Notes: a model not told the origin generated them from the sequence alone. A stretch of DNA of 64,000 nt from Pengzhenrongella frigida (GCF_004168625.1 NZ_SDWW01000024.1:1-64000); one strand, 5' to 3'. Numbered from the stretch's first letter, positions 8,783-17,904 are shown. Made by a program: numbers and translations.

Positions 8783-9804
8783 GCACCACCGTCGTCCATG
8801 AGATCCCGACCACCCCCGAGGTGGCCCGGGCCAACGCGTTCAAGCGCACCGTCCTGGCGGTCGGCGTGCAGAACCTCAGCCTGATCCTGGCCATCGCGGT
8901 GCTGGTGGTGGCCATCGGGTCGCAGAACTCGGCGTTCTTCCTCACCTCCAACCTCAAGACCATCGGCACCGCGGTGACGATCTCGGGGCTGCTCGCCCTC
9001 GTGCAGACCGTCGTGATCATCATGGGTGGCATCGACCTCGCGGTCGGCTCGATCGCCGGGCTCGCCTCGGTGACCTCCGCCATGATCTTCACCAGCGCCG
9101 GCAGCTCCGCGAGCTTCTTCGGTGCCCTCGCGATCGGGGCGGTGTGCGGGCTGGTCAGCGGGTGCATCGTGGTCTTCGGCCGGGTCACGCCCATGATCGC
9201 GACCCTCGCCGGCCTGATCGCGTTCAAGGGCGTCGCCCAGCTCGTCTCCAACGGGCGTGCGCAGGGCTACACGGGTGCCGATCCGTTCTACGTGTTCCTC
9301 GCGCGGGGCTCGATCATCGGGATCCCGACCCTGATCTGGGTGCTCGTCCTGATGGCCCTGCTCATCCATTTCGTCCTGCGGTACACCCGCGTGGGCCGCA
9401 ACATCTACGCCGTCGGGGGCAACGACACCGCCGCGCGGCTCTCGGGCATCAACATCAACCGCTACATCCTGGGCGTGTTCATCCTGGCCGGCACGGTGGC
9501 GGCGCTCGCGGGGATCCTCATCACGGCCCGCACGGGCTCGGGGCAGCCGGTCTCGGGTTCGGAGGGGCTCGAGTTCCAGTCCATCACCGCCGCCGCCCTC
9601 GGAGGCGTCGCGCTGCGTGGTGGCAAGGGGTCGATCGGCGGGACGATCCTCGCGGTGATCCTGCTCGGTGTCCTGCTGAACGGGATGTCGCTGCTCGGGG
9701 TCAACCCGTTCTGGCAGAACGTCGCCCAGGGGACGCTCCTGGTGGCGGCCGTGATCATCCAGCAGCTGCGCAACGGGGAGCGCCGGGTCGGACTGCCCAA
9801 ATGA
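8779..9804 (+). CDS. Sugar ABC transporter, permease (RbsC/AraH type)
   Basis: This 341-residue protein has about eight to ten membrane helices and the branched-chain/ribose-type permease pattern. That includes the G-G-I-D-L-A-V-G-S cytoplasmic loop near residue 79 and A-L-G-G-V-A-L-R-G-G-K-G near 275. It forms the membrane channel for the sugar bound by the lipoprotein at 6119. It starts at GTG 8779, behind AAGGAG at 8766-8771, and overlaps the ATPase stop by four bases, indicating translational coupling. The next gene again overlaps by four bases. Confidence 0.9.
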   Translation: MSTTVVHEIPTTPEVARANAFKRTVLAVGVQNLSLILAIAVLVVAIGSQNSAFFLTSNLKTIGTAVTISGLLALVQTVVIIMGGIDLAVGSIAGLASVTSAMIFTSAGSSASFFGALAIGAVCGLVSGCIVVFGRVTPMIATLAGLIAFKGVAQLVSNGRAQGYTGADPFYVFLARGSIIGIPTLIWVLVLMALLIHFVLRYTRVGRNIYAVGGNDTAARLSGININRYILGVFILAGTVAALAGILITARTGSGQPVSGSEGLEFQSITAAALGGVALRGGKGSIGGTILAVILLGVLLNGMSLLGVNPFWQNVAQGTLLVAAVIIQQLRNGERRVGLPK

Positions 9805-10796
9805 CCCACGCCGCACCGGCGGCTGCGGCGACCTCCGTGGTCGGGGCGCCGAGCGACGTGGCGCTCCGGCGCGCGGCTCCCGGCGGGGAGCTGCGCGCGT
9901 CGGTGGACCTGCTCGGTGGCGGGCTCCGGTCCCTCACCTTCGGGGGGGTGGACCTCGTGGAGAGCTACCCGCAGGGACAGCCCGCCCCGGCGTGCTCAGG
10001 CGCGGTGCTCTTTCCCTGGCCGAACCGGGTCCGAGACGGTCGTTGGTCGCAGCACGGGAGCGAGCACCAGCTCGTGGTCACCGAGCCGGAGCGGGGCAAC
10101 GCGAACCATGGTCTGGTGCGTACGGCGCCGTTCACGATCGAGCATGTGGCGCAGGACGAGGTCGTCGTGTCGGTCTGCCTCACCCCGCAGCCAGGCTTCG
10201 CGTTCCAGCTCACGATGCAGGTGCGCTACGCGCTCACCGACGACGGGCTCGAGGTCACCCACACCATGACGAACACGTCGGGGTGGCCGGCCCCGGTCGC
10301 GCTCGGGGTGCACCCGTACGTGCGGATCGGGGACGTCCCCCGGGGCGAGCTGAGCATCCAGGTCCGCGCCGGCCGCTACCTCGAGGTGGACCGCCAGCTC
10401 ATCCCGGTGGGCGAGCGCCCGGTCGCCGGCTCTGCGGTCGACCTTCGCGAGCCCCGGCGGGTCGGCGAGCTGGAGCTCAACACCTGCTTCGGCGACCTGA
10501 CCGCAGCGGACGGGTACAGCCGCAGCGTCGTGGCGGCCCCGGACGGACGCGCCGTCGCGGTGTGGGCCGACGAGGCGTTCGCCTTCGTCCAGATCTACAC
10601 CTGTCCGGACTTCCCCCGCGCTGACGGAGCCGGGCTCGCGCTGGCGATCGAGCCCATGACTGCGCCCGCGGACGCCCTGAACTCCGGGGTGGGGCTGACC
10701 TGGCTCGACCCCGGCGAGACCTGGACCGCGTGCTGGGGGATCCGACCCGGCGGGCGATCGGACGCCTGGGCCACCGCGTTCACCCGGACCGGGTGA
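9801..10796 (+). CDS. Aldose 1-epimerase family protein (mutarotase)
   Basis: The 331-residue protein matches the galactose-mutarotase fold. N-A-N-H-G-L-V-R and A-L-G-V-H-P-Y-V supply the two expected active-site His residues, and A-I-E-P-M-T near the C-terminus supplies the catalytic Glu. Its probable job is interconversion of alpha and beta anomers of the sugar imported by the ABC system. The start at ATG 9801 overlaps the permease stop (ATGA), so it is the last gene of the operon. The frame is open far upstream, but that part only shadows the permease gene. Confidence 0.85.
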   Translation: MTHAAPAAAATSVVGAPSDVALRRAAPGGELRASVDLLGGGLRSLTFGGVDLVESYPQGQPAPACSGAVLFPWPNRVRDGRWSQHGSEHQLVVTEPERGNANHGLVRTAPFTIEHVAQDEVVVSVCLTPQPGFAFQLTMQVRYALTDDGLEVTHTMTNTSGWPAPVALGVHPYVRIGDVPRGELSIQVRAGRYLEVDRQLIPVGERPVAGSAVDLREPRRVGELELNTCFGDLTAADGYSRSVVAAPDGRAVAVWADEAFAFVQIYTCPDFPRADGAGLALAIEPMTAPADALNSGVGLTWLDPGETWTACWGIRPGGRSDAWATAFTRTG

Positions 10797-10814
10797 GGCG
10801 CGCGTCCCCGCGCC
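10781..10814 (+). terminator. Candidate operon-end hairpins
   Basis: Two inverted repeats adjoin the epimerase stop codon: CACCC/GGGTG at 10781-10795 and GGCGCG/CGCGCC at 10797-10814. There is no T-run. A terminator for the sugar operon is plausible from position. Confidence 0.35.
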
Positions 10815-10899
10815 CGGTGCACGCTCAGGGTCTCCTCGTGAGTTCGGAGCCCGTCATGACGTCCGGCGACCGCCCGTCATCGCCCCGCTGCAGGGTGCC

Positions 10900-11595
10900 G
10901 TGACCGGCCCCGCACCGCTCCCGGCGGCGACCGCCCGGCGGTGGCGTACCCGCCGATCGGCTGCGGTCGCCGGGATCGTGTTCGCGGTCCTGCTCATCGT
11001 CGCCCTCGTGGCGATGCGCGTGGCGCTGTCGGCGGGGGACGTCCGCGCTGTCGGGACCGACCCCCAGCGCCAGGCCTTGATCCGGCTCAGCCTGAACATC
11101 GTGCCGTTCGCCGGGATCGCGTTCCTGTGGTTCATCGGCGTCGTGCGCGATCAGCTGGGCGCCGTCGAGGACCGGCTGTTCTCGACGGTGTTCCTCGGCA
11201 GCGGGCTGCTCTTCCTCGCGATGCTGTTCGAGGGCGCGGTGGTGGCGACGAGCCTGATGGAGATGGCCGCCGGGCAGGGGCTCGACGCGGGCATCTGGGC
11301 GTTCGGCCGTGGCACCACCCAGGCGCTCATCACCGTGTACGCGATGCGGATGGCGGCCGTGTTCACGCTGTCGGTGAGCACGGTGGCGCTCCGCACCTCC
11401 GCGATGCCGCGGTGGGTGGCGTTCGTCGGGGTCGCGGTCGCCGTCGTGCTGCTCGTGTCGGCCGGTGAGCGCACCTGGTCCCAGTTCGTCTTCCCGGCGT
11501 GGGTCCTGCTGGTCAGTGTCGTCATCCTCTTCACCCGTCCGCACGGTCCGGGCGTCGCGCCGGCGGACGAGGCCGGTGCGACGATGCGGCCATGA
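10900..11595 (+). CDS. Integral membrane protein of unknown function, six predicted helices
   Basis: The 231-residue protein has a basic N-terminus (A-R-R-W-R-T-R-R) and about six hydrophobic segments (roughly 20-42, 60-80, 95-118, 140-160, 172-188, 194-212). No catalytic motif is recognised. It starts at GTG 10900 because no other start in frame lies upstream before a stop; the ribosome-binding site is weak. Its stop lies inside a 17-base tandem duplication whose second copy provides the start of the next gene. Function is unknown. Confidence 0.7.
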   Translation: MTGPAPLPAATARRWRTRRSAAVAGIVFAVLLIVALVAMRVALSAGDVRAVGTDPQRQALIRLSLNIVPFAGIAFLWFIGVVRDQLGAVEDRLFSTVFLGSGLLFLAMLFEGAVVATSLMEMAAGQGLDAGIWAFGRGTTQALITVYAMRMAAVFTLSVSTVALRTSAMPRWVAFVGVAVAVVLLVSAGERTWSQFVFPAWVLLVSVVILFTRPHGPGVAPADEAGATMRP

Positions 11596-11613
11596 GGACG
11601 ATTCGGCCATGAG
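11581..11613 (+). repeat. Stop-spanning tandem duplication (16-mer, 15 of 16 identical)
   Basis: Copies 11581-11596 and 11598-11613 differ at one base. The first contains the membrane protein's TGA and the second the ATG of the HEAT-repeat gene, so the gene junction itself is duplicated. Confidence 0.85.
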
Positions 11614-12328
11614 CAAACGCGCGGAGCTCCAGGTCGCCCTGCGGCCGCTCGACGCGCCCGGTATCCGGGCCTTCCTGACGGCGCACTCGGCGCTGCCCGG
11701 ACCCCGTGCCAACCTCGAGCTGCTGGCCGCCTTCGGGGACGTCGCGCCCGCCACCGTCATCCTGGGGCTGGTCGGGTCCGACGACGAGTACCTCGCCGCG
11801 TGCGCGGCCGGCGCGCTGGGGCGCCTGGTGATCGAGGCCGACGGCGGCCGGCGCGACGAGCTGGTCGGGTTGCTGCACGACCAGGCCGCCGACGACCGCT
11901 GGCGAGTTCGCGAGGGCGTGGCGATGGGGCTGCAGCGGATGGGCGACGTCGATGCGGCCCTGCTGCGCGACCTCGTCGACGCCTGGGTGGACGACGACGA
12001 CCCGCTGGTCCAGCGCGCTGCGGTCGCGGGGATCTGTGAGCCCCGGCTGCTGGTCGACCCCGAGACCGCCCGGTGCGCGCTGGCCGCGTGCGCGACAGCG
12101 ACCGCGTCGCTGGCCCGCCGACCCCCGGATCAACGACGACGCGCCGAGGTACGGGTCCTGCGTCAGGGGCTGGGCTACTGCTGGAGCGTCGCGATCGTCG
12201 CCGACCCGGTGCGGGGTCTGCCCGCGCTCGCCGCGCTGGAGGCCTCGACCGACGGCGACGTCGGCTGGATCGTGCGCGAGAACCGCAAGAAGGCCAGGCT
12301 GATCTGGTTGCTCGACGCTAGCCGTTGA
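11609..12328 (+). CDS. HEAT-repeat-like helical protein
   Basis: This 239-residue soluble protein is built of helical pairs resembling HEAT repeats, with recurring A-A-x-A-L-G-R-L, W-R-V-R-E-G-V-A-M-G-L and L-V-Q-R-A-A-V-A patterns. Such proteins act as binding scaffolds; no enzyme motif is seen. The start at ATG 11609 lies in the second copy of a short duplication directly after the upstream stop. The 3' end overlaps the tail of the oppositely oriented GAF-ANTAR gene by 11 bases. Confidence 0.75.
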   Translation: MSKRAELQVALRPLDAPGIRAFLTAHSALPGPRANLELLAAFGDVAPATVILGLVGSDDEYLAACAAGALGRLVIEADGGRRDELVGLLHDQAADDRWRVREGVAMGLQRMGDVDAALLRDLVDAWVDDDDPLVQRAAVAGICEPRLLVDPETARCALAACATATASLARRPPDQRRRAEVRVLRQGLGYCWSVAIVADPVRGLPALAALEASTDGDVGWIVRENRKKARLIWLLDASR

Positions 12329-13082
12329 AGGACCGTCCGGGCACCGGCGCCTTGTTGCTGACGGCGGTGATGATCTCGGCGGAGACCAGGCGGAGCTTGA
12401 CGTTGCGGTGCTGGGAGGCCGCGCGCAGGATCGCGAACGCCGCGTCGGCGTCGCAGCGGTTCTGGCCCATGATGATGCCGATCCCCTGGTCGATCGTGGT
12501 CCGGGAGTCCAGGGCCGCGCGGAGCTGCTCGGTGATCTCGCGGTCGTGCTCGTGGCGCACCGCCAGGGCGAGCGCGCGGGAGGCGTCCGCCGCGAAGTAG
12601 CGCGCCGCGGCCTGCTTCGCGGCACCGAAGGCGTGCGCCTGCAGGGAGTACAGGTTGAGCGCGCCGACCGCGTCCGGCCCGCCGTCGAGCGGCAGGAACA
12701 TCGCGGACCGCACCCCGAGGCTCAGCGCCCGGGTGCGGAACCGGCGCAGGCGCTCGTCGGCCGCGAGGTCGTCGATCACGACGACCGTTCCCGCCTGGAT
12801 GGCGCCCGTCGCGGTGTTGTCGCGCTCGGCGAAGAGCGCCTCGTCGCACAGTCGGGCCAGCTCGTCGGTGCTGGCCAGGGTCGCCCGGCGCTCGTCCCGC
12901 ATGACGGTGACGGCGCCCGAGACGCCGCCCGGGACTCCCTCACCGAGGGTGGCGACCGCGAGCTGGACGAGGTGCTCGAGGAAGCCCGGGACGTCGGTGC
13001 CCGTCAGCAGCGCGTCGTGCAGCTCGCTGGGTGGGTGGCGGCGGCGTTCGCTGAAGACCGCGGTCTGATCGTGGTCGGACAT
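12318..13082 (-). CDS. GAF-ANTAR RNA-binding antitermination regulator
   Basis: The 254-residue protein has an N-terminal GAF domain (about 15-165) and a C-terminal ANTAR domain (about 185-245), with the typical L-R-A-A-L-D-S-R-T-x-I-D-Q-G-I-G-I-I-M start. ANTAR domains bind paired RNA hexaloops to prevent transcription termination, and GAF senses a ligand or redox state. This pairing is abundant in actinobacteria and usually an orphan with unknown signal. It stands alone. Its 131-bp upstream region contains a comparatively AT-rich patch near 13165-13205, likely holding its promoter. Confidence 0.85.
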   Translation of the reverse strand: MSDHDQTAVFSERRRHPPSELHDALLTGTDVPGFLEHLVQLAVATLGEGVPGGVSGAVTVMRDERRATLASTDELARLCDEALFAERDNTATGAIQAGTVVVIDDLAADERLRRFRTRALSLGVRSAMFLPLDGGPDAVGALNLYSLQAHAFGAAKQAAARYFAADASRALALAVRHEHDREITEQLRAALDSRTTIDQGIGIIMGQNRCDADAAFAILRAASQHRNVKLRLVSAEIITAVSNKAPVPGRSFNG

Positions 13083-13213
13083 GGCGTACCGCCAGTTCCT
13101 TCAAAGGCGCGTGCGTTCGGGGTGCACCGCTCGGGTGCGCCAGCGAAGCGCGTCCCACTCGGCAAAAGGTTCCTCTTTGATCATCACACGGGAGTCAAAT
13201 TGCCCTCGTTGCG

Positions 13214-13741
13214 TCACACGGCCCGAACGCCGTCGAGCACCTGGTAGAGGTCGAAGTCCTGCCAGGATCCGGCGATGTTGAGGTACTCCGGTGCGGTTCC
13301 GTACCAGGCGAAGCCGGTGCGTTCCAGGACCCGCCGCGACCCGAGGTTGTGGTGCAGGATCTCCGCCTGGACGCGGTGCAGCACCCAGTCCTCGAAGGCG
13401 ACGCGGGTGATGTCCCGGACGGCCGCGGTGGCGTGGCCGCGCCCGTTGTCGACCTCCGCGACCCAGTAGCCGAGGCAGCAGGACTGGAACGCTCCCCGTA
13501 CGACGCCGCTGAGCGTGATGCGGCCGACGATGCGGCCGGCCTCGTCGAGGATGACGTGCGGCAGCCCCGCCTCCTGGCGATGCATCGCGAGCGCCGCGTC
13601 GACCACCGCGCTCTGGCCGTCCTCGGTGAAGTACTCCTCGTTCCGGACCGGCTCCCAGGGGGCGAGGAAGTCGCGGTTGGTGCGGACGAGCGCGGTCAGG
13701 GCCGGGACGTCGTGGGCGGTGATCAGTCGGGTGGGGCGCAC
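13214..13741 (-). CDS. GNAT-family N-acetyltransferase (RimJ/RimL-like)
   Basis: This 175-residue protein matches GNAT acetyltransferases of the ribosomal-protein-alanine type. It opens with V-R-P-T-R-L-I-T-A-H-D-V, has a central G-Y-W-V-A-E-x-x-N-G-R-G-H-A-T-A-A acetyl-CoA loop (about 110-126), and ends with G-S-R-R-V-L-E-R-T-G-F. It transfers acetyl from acetyl-CoA to an amino group; the substrate is unknown. The open frame continues 78 codons upstream through the divergent DUF427 gene, so I place the start at GTG 13741. It is divergent from DUF427, 51 bp away. Confidence 0.8.
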   Translation of the reverse strand: MRPTRLITAHDVPALTALVRTNRDFLAPWEPVRNEEYFTEDGQSAVVDAALAMHRQEAGLPHVILDEAGRIVGRITLSGVVRGAFQSCCLGYWVAEVDNGRGHATAAVRDITRVAFEDWVLHRVQAEILHHNLGSRRVLERTGFAWYGTAPEYLNIAGSWQDFDLYQVLDGVRAV

Positions 13742-13792
13742 CGGCTCAGTGTGGCAGCGCCCCGAGCCGGCCCGGCGGGCGCAGAATGGCGC

Positions 13793-14308
13793 ATGCGCCA
13801 CCGTCCCCCCGCCCCGCCCGTCGCCCGCATCGTCCCCGGTCCCGGGCAGGAGTCGGTCTGGGACTACCCCCGCCCGCCCCGGCTCGAGGCGACCGTCGAG
13901 CGGGTCGTCGTCCGGTTCGCGGGCCGGGTCGTCGCGGACACCCGCGCGGCGGTGAGGGTCCTGGAGACGAGCCATCCGCCGGTCTACTACCTGCCGCGGG
14001 CGGCCTTCGCCGACGGCGTGCTCGTCGAGGTGCCCGGGTCGTCGCTGTGCGAGTTCAAGGGGTCGGCGCGGTACCTCGACGTGCGGGTGGGGGACACGGT
14101 GGCGTCCCGAGCCGCCTGGTACTACCCCGAGCCGTGGCCGGGCTACGACGAGCTGAGGGACCGGGTCGCGCTCTACCCGGGCACCATGGAGTCCTGCGAG
14201 GTCGACGGCGAGGTCGTGCAGGCCCAGGAGGGCGGTTTCTACGGGGGCTGGATCACCGCGCGCGTCGTCGGCCCGTTCAAGGGCGCGCCCGGGACACTCG
14301 GGTGGTGA
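13793..14308 (+). CDS. DUF427 domain protein
   Basis: The 171-residue protein contains one DUF427 domain. Characteristic stretches are V-W-D-Y-P-R-P-P-R-L-E, V-L-E-T-S-H-P-P-V-Y-Y-L-P, C-E-F-K-G-S-A-R-Y and A-W-Y-Y-P-E-P. The family folds as a small beta-barrel; the biochemical role is not established. The start at ATG 13793 gives the conserved length, and a long in-frame extension upstream only shadows the GNAT gene. Confidence 0.85.
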   Translation: MRHRPPAPPVARIVPGPGQESVWDYPRPPRLEATVERVVVRFAGRVVADTRAAVRVLETSHPPVYYLPRAAFADGVLVEVPGSSLCEFKGSARYLDVRVGDTVASRAAWYYPEPWPGYDELRDRVALYPGTMESCEVDGEVVQAQEGGFYGGWITARVVGPFKGAPGTLGW

Positions 14309-14366
14309 CCGCCATCAGGACCTCCGACTCTTCCACCGGGAGACGACGGCAGACCAGGATCGTGTC

Positions 14367-14816
14367 GTGACCAGCGGACCGAACCGAGTCCTCGCGATTC
14401 TCGTCGGGCTCGTGGTGGTCCTCGCCGCGGTCGCGGGGGTCGTCGTCGCGAACCGCACCGCGCCGTCCTTGGACGCGGACACCCCCGCGGGCGTCGTCCA
14501 GGAGTACCTGCAGGCCGTTCTCGCCGGGGACTACCCGGCCGCGGCCGACCTGATCTCGCCGTCGTCCCCCTGCGACGCCGCGGACGTGGCGCAGGCGTAC
14601 CTCCCCGAGACCGCGCGCGTCGTGCTCGACCGCACCACGGTCGACGGCGACCGTGCGGTCGTGACCCTCGACGTCACGGAGAACGCCGGCGACGGCCCGT
14701 TCGGTGACTCGGGGTACTCGCACACCGAGCGCATCAACGTCGCGCGTGAGGGTGGGGCCTGGAAGATCACCGGATCGCCCTGGCTGCTGTACTCGTGCGA
14801 CTCCACGAAGGGCTGA
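14367..14816 (+). CDS. Membrane-anchored small protein (DUF4878-like)
   Basis: The 149-residue protein has one N-terminal membrane helix (about 7-28) and an extracytoplasmic domain of about 110 residues. That domain fits the NTF2-like/DUF4878 style (A-G-V-V-Q-E-Y-L-Q-A-V-L-A-G-D-Y-P-A-A-A-D-L) with three Cys residues that might pair. Two Cys lie at about 58 and 145. It precedes the DUF5671 membrane protein by two bases and is probably cotranscribed. Function unknown. Confidence 0.7.
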   Translation: MTSGPNRVLAILVGLVVVLAAVAGVVVANRTAPSLDADTPAGVVQEYLQAVLAGDYPAAADLISPSSPCDAADVAQAYLPETARVVLDRTTVDGDRAVVTLDVTENAGDGPFGDSGYSHTERINVAREGGAWKITGSPWLLYSCDSTKG

Positions 14817-14818
14817 TC

Positions 14819-16591
14819 ATGATCCTCGGGCTGATCTCCTCGATCGTCACCCTCGTCCTCCCGATCGTCGTGGTCGTGTGGGCGGTGCGTCACTTCGGCG
14901 GCCGCGGCGGACCCCGCGGGACGGACGGGCGTGGCGTGCGGCGGTTCTTCCAGTACCTGCTGCTCTACGCCCTGATGATCGTCGCCGCCGTCGGCCTGTC
15001 GGAGCTCTTCGGGCTGCTGCTCGAGCAGCCCGCGCTCGTCGGGGACGACCGCACGGCGCTGGCCCGGGCCCTGACGTTCTCGGTGTTCGGCATCCCGATG
15101 TTCGTCCTGCTCGCCGTCTGGACCCGCCGGCACCTGCGGCAGGACCCGGATGAGGCACGGTCGCTCGGCTGGGCCGTCTACGCGACGTTCGCCCCCCTGA
15201 CGGCCCTGATCGTGGCCATGGTCGCGCTCGGCGAGCTCGTCTCGGCGGCGCTCGCGGACCAGCGGTTCGCCGGGACCGCGCTCGCCCAGCTCGTGGTGTG
15301 GACCGGGGTCTGGGTCGCGCACTGGATCGTGGCGACCCGGATGCTCGACGCCGATCGTCGGCAGGGACAGCTCCTCCTCGGCTCGCTCATCGGCCTGGGC
15401 ACCACGATCACCGGGCTGGTCTGGCTGCTGGGGGCGTCGGTCCGCATCCTGCTCGTGGACCAGCCGGACACCCTGCTGGTCGGGTCGCAGACCCCGCTCG
15501 CGCCGGCTGCCGCCACCCTCGTCGTCGGCGCGCCGGTCTGGGTCTGGTACTGGCTGCGACACCTGGCCCCGTCCCGGCGGACACCGGTGTGGTTCGCGTA
15601 CGTGCTCCCGGTCGGCGTCGGCGGCTCCCTCGTCCTGGCGGTGGTCGGGGCGAGCATCGCCGGCTACCAGCTCCTCGTCTGGCTCATCGGCGAGCCGGCA
15701 GCCGCGACGGCCGCCCAGCACTTCGAGGGCACCCCGATCGCGGCCGCCTGCGTCGTGGTGGGCACCGTGAGCTGGTGGTACCACCGGCGGGTGCTGGCCG
15801 GCGCGACCCCCGAGCGCACCGAGGTCACCCGGGTCTACGAGTACCTCATGGCCGGGATCGCCCTGCTGGCCGCGGCGGCCGGGGTGGCGATGGTGATCGT
15901 CGCGCTCGTCGAGTCGCTGCTGCCCGAGGTGGTCGAGTTCGGCACGTCCGTGGTCAACTCGCTGCTGGCCGGGGTGACGCTGCTGCTCGTCGGCGGTCCG
16001 CCGTGGTGGGTGTTCTGGTCCCGGATCGGACGGGCGACCCGCACCGACGACCCGGACGAGCTCGGCGCGCCGACCCGGCGGCTGTACCTGTTCGTGCTCT
16101 TCGGGCTCGGCGGTGTTGCGGCGGTCGTGTCCGTCCTGGTGGCCGCGTTCGTCGCGATCCAGGGCATCCTGCAGGGCGGGCTCGATGCGCAGGTGGTGCG
16201 CGACATGCGCATCCCGGTCGCGATCCTGCTCACGGCCGGAGCCGTCTCCGGGTATCACTGGGCGGTCTACCGCGACGACCGGTCCCGGCTGCCCGCGCCC
16301 GTTCCTGCCCGCGGTCCGCGGTACGTGCTCCTCGTCGGTGCCCCCGGCGGCGTCGACCGCGGTGCGCTCGAGCGCCTGACCGGGGCCCGCGTGGACGTGT
16401 GGGTGCGCGCCGACGGCCTTGCCGCCCCCTGGGTGGTCGACGACGTGGTCGCCGCCGTGCGGGGGTCGGCAGCCGAGGCGGTCACCGTCGTGGCCGGGCC
16501 GACGGGGCTCGAGGTCGTCGCGATGCAGCGGCCCGGGCCGCTCACCGGTCCGGGTCCGCTCACCGGTCCGGTCCCGCAGCCGACGATCTGA
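14819..16591 (+). CDS. Large polytopic membrane protein with repeated DUF5671 domains
   Basis: The 590-residue protein has at least a dozen hydrophobic helices arranged as repeated DUF5671 units, and a soluble C-terminal domain from about residue 500. It ends in two near-identical G-P-L-T-G-P repeats. W-Y-W-L-R-H-L and W-W-Y-H-R-R-V motifs close successive helix pairs. The function is unknown; such proteins are restricted mainly to actinobacteria and Chloroflexota. I start at ATG 14819, preceded by GAAGGG, rather than GTG 14795 inside the upstream gene. Confidence 0.75.
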   Translation: MILGLISSIVTLVLPIVVVVWAVRHFGGRGGPRGTDGRGVRRFFQYLLLYALMIVAAVGLSELFGLLLEQPALVGDDRTALARALTFSVFGIPMFVLLAVWTRRHLRQDPDEARSLGWAVYATFAPLTALIVAMVALGELVSAALADQRFAGTALAQLVVWTGVWVAHWIVATRMLDADRRQGQLLLGSLIGLGTTITGLVWLLGASVRILLVDQPDTLLVGSQTPLAPAAATLVVGAPVWVWYWLRHLAPSRRTPVWFAYVLPVGVGGSLVLAVVGASIAGYQLLVWLIGEPAAATAAQHFEGTPIAAACVVVGTVSWWYHRRVLAGATPERTEVTRVYEYLMAGIALLAAAAGVAMVIVALVESLLPEVVEFGTSVVNSLLAGVTLLLVGGPPWWVFWSRIGRATRTDDPDELGAPTRRLYLFVLFGLGGVAAVVSVLVAAFVAIQGILQGGLDAQVVRDMRIPVAILLTAGAVSGYHWAVYRDDRSRLPAPVPARGPRYVLLVGAPGGVDRGALERLTGARVDVWVRADGLAAPWVVDDVVAAVRGSAAEAVTVVAGPTGLEVVAMQRPGPLTGPGPLTGPVPQPTI

Positions 16592-16605
16592 CGCGCTTCC
16601 GGCGT

Positions 16606-17904
16606 TCAGACCGCGCGCTGCAGCAGTCCCCAACGCGTGCTGTCCAGCTGGTCGAGCAGGTTGTCGAAGACCACGGCCCGGTCGAACTGCCGGGCGCGGG
16701 CACGGGCGCGCTGCTCCATCGCCGCGCGCTCCGCCGGCGCCATGGCGTCGACCCGGTCGAGCGCGGCGGCGATGGCGTCCGGGTCCTCGACCGGCACGAA
16801 GATCGCGCAGTCCCCGACCGCCTCGCCGATGCCGCCGGTCTCCGTCGTGATCACCGGGCCCCCGCCGGACAGCATCTTCTCGACCAGGGCGATCCCGAAC
16901 GTCTCGACGAACTCGGGCAACGGCTTGCTGGGCAGCACGTACGCGGCCGACCCGGCCATCAGGTACGGCTTCTCGGCATCGCCGACGTCGTCGAGGAACA
17001 TGATCCGGTCGGCGACAGGGGACACCGCGGCCAGGGCGCGCAGCCGGCCGGCGTCGGGCCCGGTGCCGGCGATGACCAGCTGCTGGCGGTGGGCCGCGCC
17101 GCTGCGCTCGTAGCCGGCGATCAGGTCGTCGACCCCCTTGGCGGGGCTCAGGCGCGACAGGAACAGCACGTACCCGTCCCGGGTCAGCCCGCGCCGCGCG
17201 AGCACGCGATCGCCCTCGGCCGGGTCGAGGCGGAGGTAGGCGCCGACGTCGATCGCCGGGTAGGACACGGCCACGCGACCCGTGCAGCGTTCGGCGAACG
17301 TGCTCCCGTGGCGTGCGTCGAGCTCGGCGGCCTCCGCGAGGATGATCTGCCGCGTGTACTCGGACACCGCGAGGCACAGGTCGTGGGCGAGGTAGCTCGA
17401 CAGGACGTGGGCCGCGGCGCCCCACCGCCCCTCCTCGAGGCAGGACCGCACGACGTTCGTCACGTCCGAGCCGACCGCCTCCGCGACGGTGGTGACGTCG
17501 ACCGGCAGCCCGGTGGAGTGCGCGATCCGGACGGCGTCGGCGACCGCGACCGCGTGCGGGCTCAGGTACAGCGACATGCACACCGTCGGGACGCCGTCGG
17601 TGAACAGCTCGACGAGGCGACCGGTCAGGCCCGCGAGGTAGCGCCCGTCGGGCACCTTGTAGTCGCCGACCGGGCCGGGGCGCTCGACGGTGATGCCTGC
17701 CGAGTAGGGCAGCACGCGGTCGAGCGGCTTGAGCGGCAGGCCGGCCTCCTGCAGCCGGTCGATGGGCCAGGTGATGATCCGGACGTCGTCGAAGCCGCGC
17801 AGCAGCGCCGCCTCGGCGAGGTTGCGGGCCTCGCCGGAGTGCCCGCAGATCACCGGGTCGGCGCGGACGACGATCACCAGGCGGCGGTTCGGGAGACTGA
17901 TCAT
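16606..17904 (-). CDS. Glycosyltransferase, GT4/GT1 family
   Basis: This 432-residue protein has two Rossmann-like halves. The C-terminal half holds the nucleotide-sugar site: L-F-L-S-R-L-S-P-A-K-G-V-D (near 235), V-I-A-G-T-G-P-D-A-G and the E-x7-E region P-E-F-V-E-T-F-G-I-A-L-V-E-K-M. It transfers a sugar, probably with retention of configuration, to an unknown acceptor. The first ATG overlaps the stop of the upstream GH92 mannosidase gene (ATGA), so the two are translated together. The frame is open further upstream as a shadow of that gene. Confidence 0.85.
   Translation of the reverse strand: MISLPNRRLVIVVRADPVICGHSGEARNLAEAALLRGFDDVRIITWPIDRLQEAGLPLKPLDRVLPYSAGITVERPGPVGDYKVPDGRYLAGLTGRLVELFTDGVPTVCMSLYLSPHAVAVADAVRIAHSTGLPVDVTTVAEAVGSDVTNVVRSCLEEGRWGAAAHVLSSYLAHDLCLAVSEYTRQIILAEAAELDARHGSTFAERCTGRVAVSYPAIDVGAYLRLDPAEGDRVLARRGLTRDGYVLFLSRLSPAKGVDDLIAGYERSGAAHRQQLVIAGTGPDAGRLRALAAVSPVADRIMFLDDVGDAEKPYLMAGSAAYVLPSKPLPEFVETFGIALVEKMLSGGGPVITTETGGIGEAVGDCAIFVPVEDPDAIAAALDRVDAMAPAERAAMEQRARARARQFDRAVVFDNLLDQLDSTRWGLLQRAV

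Noticed and set aside
14531-17581. 1016-codon minus-strand frame across three genes
   Set aside because: It is low complexity and overlaps the DUF5671 membrane protein and the glycosyltransferase in the wrong frame.
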